Part shown: positions 4,567 through 5,374 of the stretch, in pieces
How positions within the stretch are numbered: the stretch's first letter is position 1
Layout: every line of letters starts with the position of its first letter
Assembly: GCA_900557505.1 (NCBI GenBank)
Contig: USTC01000101.1
Span: 1 to 5,374 of the forward strand
Length of the DNA: 5,374 nucleotides
Direction: 5' to 3'
From: an uncultured Collinsella sp.
GTDB lineage: Bacteria; Actinomycetota; Coriobacteriia; Coriobacteriales; Coriobacteriaceae
The notes under the pieces: model-generated
The model's input: only the letters and a program-made list of their open reading frames with translations
Told to the model about the DNA's origin: nothing
Databases searched by the model: none
Made by a program: the position numbers and the translations under genes

Positions 4567-5374
4567 CTACACGAACTGCTCGTCCTGTTGCATGGGAAAC
4601 GTCACCGTGATGGTGGTCCCCACCCCCAACTCGCTCGACAGATCGAGCGAGGCGTGATGATACAGGGCGGCATGCTTGACGATGGCCAGACCCAGACCCG
4701 TTCCACCGCGCGCTTTAGAACGGCTCTTGTCAACGCGATAGAAACGCTCGAATACCTTACCCTGCTCCTCGGGCGCAATGCCAATGCCAGTATCGGCAAC
4801 CGACAGATACGGGCGCCCGTCGTCGTTGGTTCCGCACCGCAACGTCACCGTACCGCCGGGCCGGTTGTAGCGAATGGCGTTGCTCGCCAGGTTATAGATG
4901 AGCTCATCGATCAGACGCGATACGCCTTCGACGACCACAGGCTTGGTCTCATGGCCTATCGTCACATTTGCCTGGCGAGCGACCTGCTCAAGACGCTGCT
5001 CGACCGCGTAGATAGCACGCGAAAGCTCAATGGGCTCCGTTGAGCCAATGGGCACCGCCTCGCCATCGCTCGCACGCTCGGCCTCATCCAAGTTCGAAAG
5101 CGTGAGGATATCGTTGACGAGCGCCGCCAAACGGCCCGCCTCACGGTAGATGCGGCCGCCGAAGGTGCGCAGGTCGTCCTCACCCTCGACCATGCCGTTC
5201 GCAATGAGCTCGGCATAGCCCGAGATTGCCGTAAGCGGGGTCTTGAGCTCATGGGTGATATTGGCCGTGAACTCGCGGCGCATGCGGTCGTTGTCCGCCA
5301 GCACCGCCATCTGGCGCTTGAGCTCCTGGCGTTGCGACTCAATGCGCTCGAGCATGGGAACCATCTCGGCATAC
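4567..5374 (-). CDS. Sensor histidine kinase, PhoR-like, C-terminal part (5' end beyond window)
   Basis: Membrane-associated two-component sensor; only the cytoplasmic catalytic half is present. Residue numbers here count from the first methionine in view (ATG at 5362-5364). The frame stays open upstream of it (Tyr-Ala-Glu precede), so that Met is internal and the sensor and membrane domains lie outside the window. The linker MVPMLERIESQRQELKRQMA looks helical. HisKA has the H box FTANITHELKTPL (32-44) with the phosphorylated His38. HATPase_c has the N box DELIYNLASNAIRYN (153-167; Glu154, Asn158, Asn162), G1 box DTGIGI (191-196), F box FERFYR (205-210) and G2 box GGTGLGLAIVK (220-230). All catalytic motifs look intact. 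The phosphorylated partner, normally an OmpR/PhoB-type regulator encoded just upstream, is not in view. Its signal is unknown; adjacency to the cps operon does not prove it controls it. Confidence 0.95.
   Translation of the reverse strand, partial: YAEMVPMLERIESQRQELKRQMAVLADNDRMRREFTANITHELKTPLTAISGYAELIANGMVEGEDDLRTFGGRIYREAGRLAALVNDILTLSNLDEAERASDGEAVPIGSTEPIELSRAIYAVEQRLEQVARQANVTIGHETKPVVVEGVSRLIDELIYNLASNAIRYNRPGGTVTLRCGTNDDGRPYLSVADTGIGIAPEEQGKVFERFYRVDKSRSKARGGTGLGLAIVKHAALYHHASLDLSSELGVGTTITVTFPMQQDEQFV

Noticed and set aside
4498..5043. 181-codon plus-strand frame opposite the histidine kinase
   Set aside because: Antisense to conserved HATPase motifs and shows no family features.
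1..5374. CRISPR array, tRNA or rRNA genes, complete insertion sequence
   Set aside because: No regularly spaced repeats, no cloverleaf-like or ribosomal sequence, and no transposase frame were seen. The only hint of mobile DNA is the cut-off left edge.

Overview
The window carries six genes, all transcribed from the minus strand, so they are described here in transcriptional order from high to low coordinates. Gene content, the moderately GC-rich base composition and the protein flavour (a PhoR-type sensor kinase, a Wzz/BY-kinase/PHP-phosphatase trio, an ElaA/YjcF-like GNAT and an HtpG with an actinobacterial/coriobacterial look) suggest a Gram-positive gut Coriobacteriia such as Collinsella. 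This is an inference from sequence style, not from a search.

Right end (4567-5374): the C-terminal part of a sensor histidine kinase, running off the window at its 5' end. It is followed by a GC-rich hairpin (4511-4542) that probably ends its transcript. A 176-bp intergenic region (4391-4566) holds this hairpin, a perfect 12-bp palindrome (4499-4510) and a weak candidate promoter for the next operon.

Centre (1763-4390): a tight operon of cpsC (Wzz/CapA-type membrane adaptor), cpsD (BY-family tyrosine kinase), cpsB (PHP-type tyrosine phosphatase) and a GNAT acetyltransferase, with gaps of 3, 24 and 39 bp. The first three form the known phosphoregulatory module that controls chain length or export of a capsular or exopolysaccharide: CpsC anchors and activates CpsD, CpsD autophosphorylates on a C-terminal tyrosine cluster, and CpsB removes the phosphates. 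No glycosyltransferase, flippase or polymerase gene accompanies them here, so the polymer they act on must be encoded elsewhere.

Left end (1-1762): htpG (Hsp90) with a 200-bp upstream region. That region contains an imperfect repeat/hairpin element next to the GNAT stop, a 19-nt alternating purine-pyrimidine tract, a good -10 box, and then, inside the htpG leader, a strong terminator-like hairpin with a GCAA tetraloop and a U5 tail. The same U tract can be drawn pairing with the htpG Shine-Dalgarno sequence. The htpG reading frame stops at 514 codons, without the C-terminal dimerisation domain. Its last ~14 codons do not look like HtpG, so the left 60 bp appear to be a junction (insertion, rearrangement or assembly break).

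The points most worth following are the truncated htpG with its odd left-edge DNA, the apparent attenuator or thermosensor in the htpG leader, and the BY-kinase with an altered oligomerisation motif and an extra C-terminal tail.
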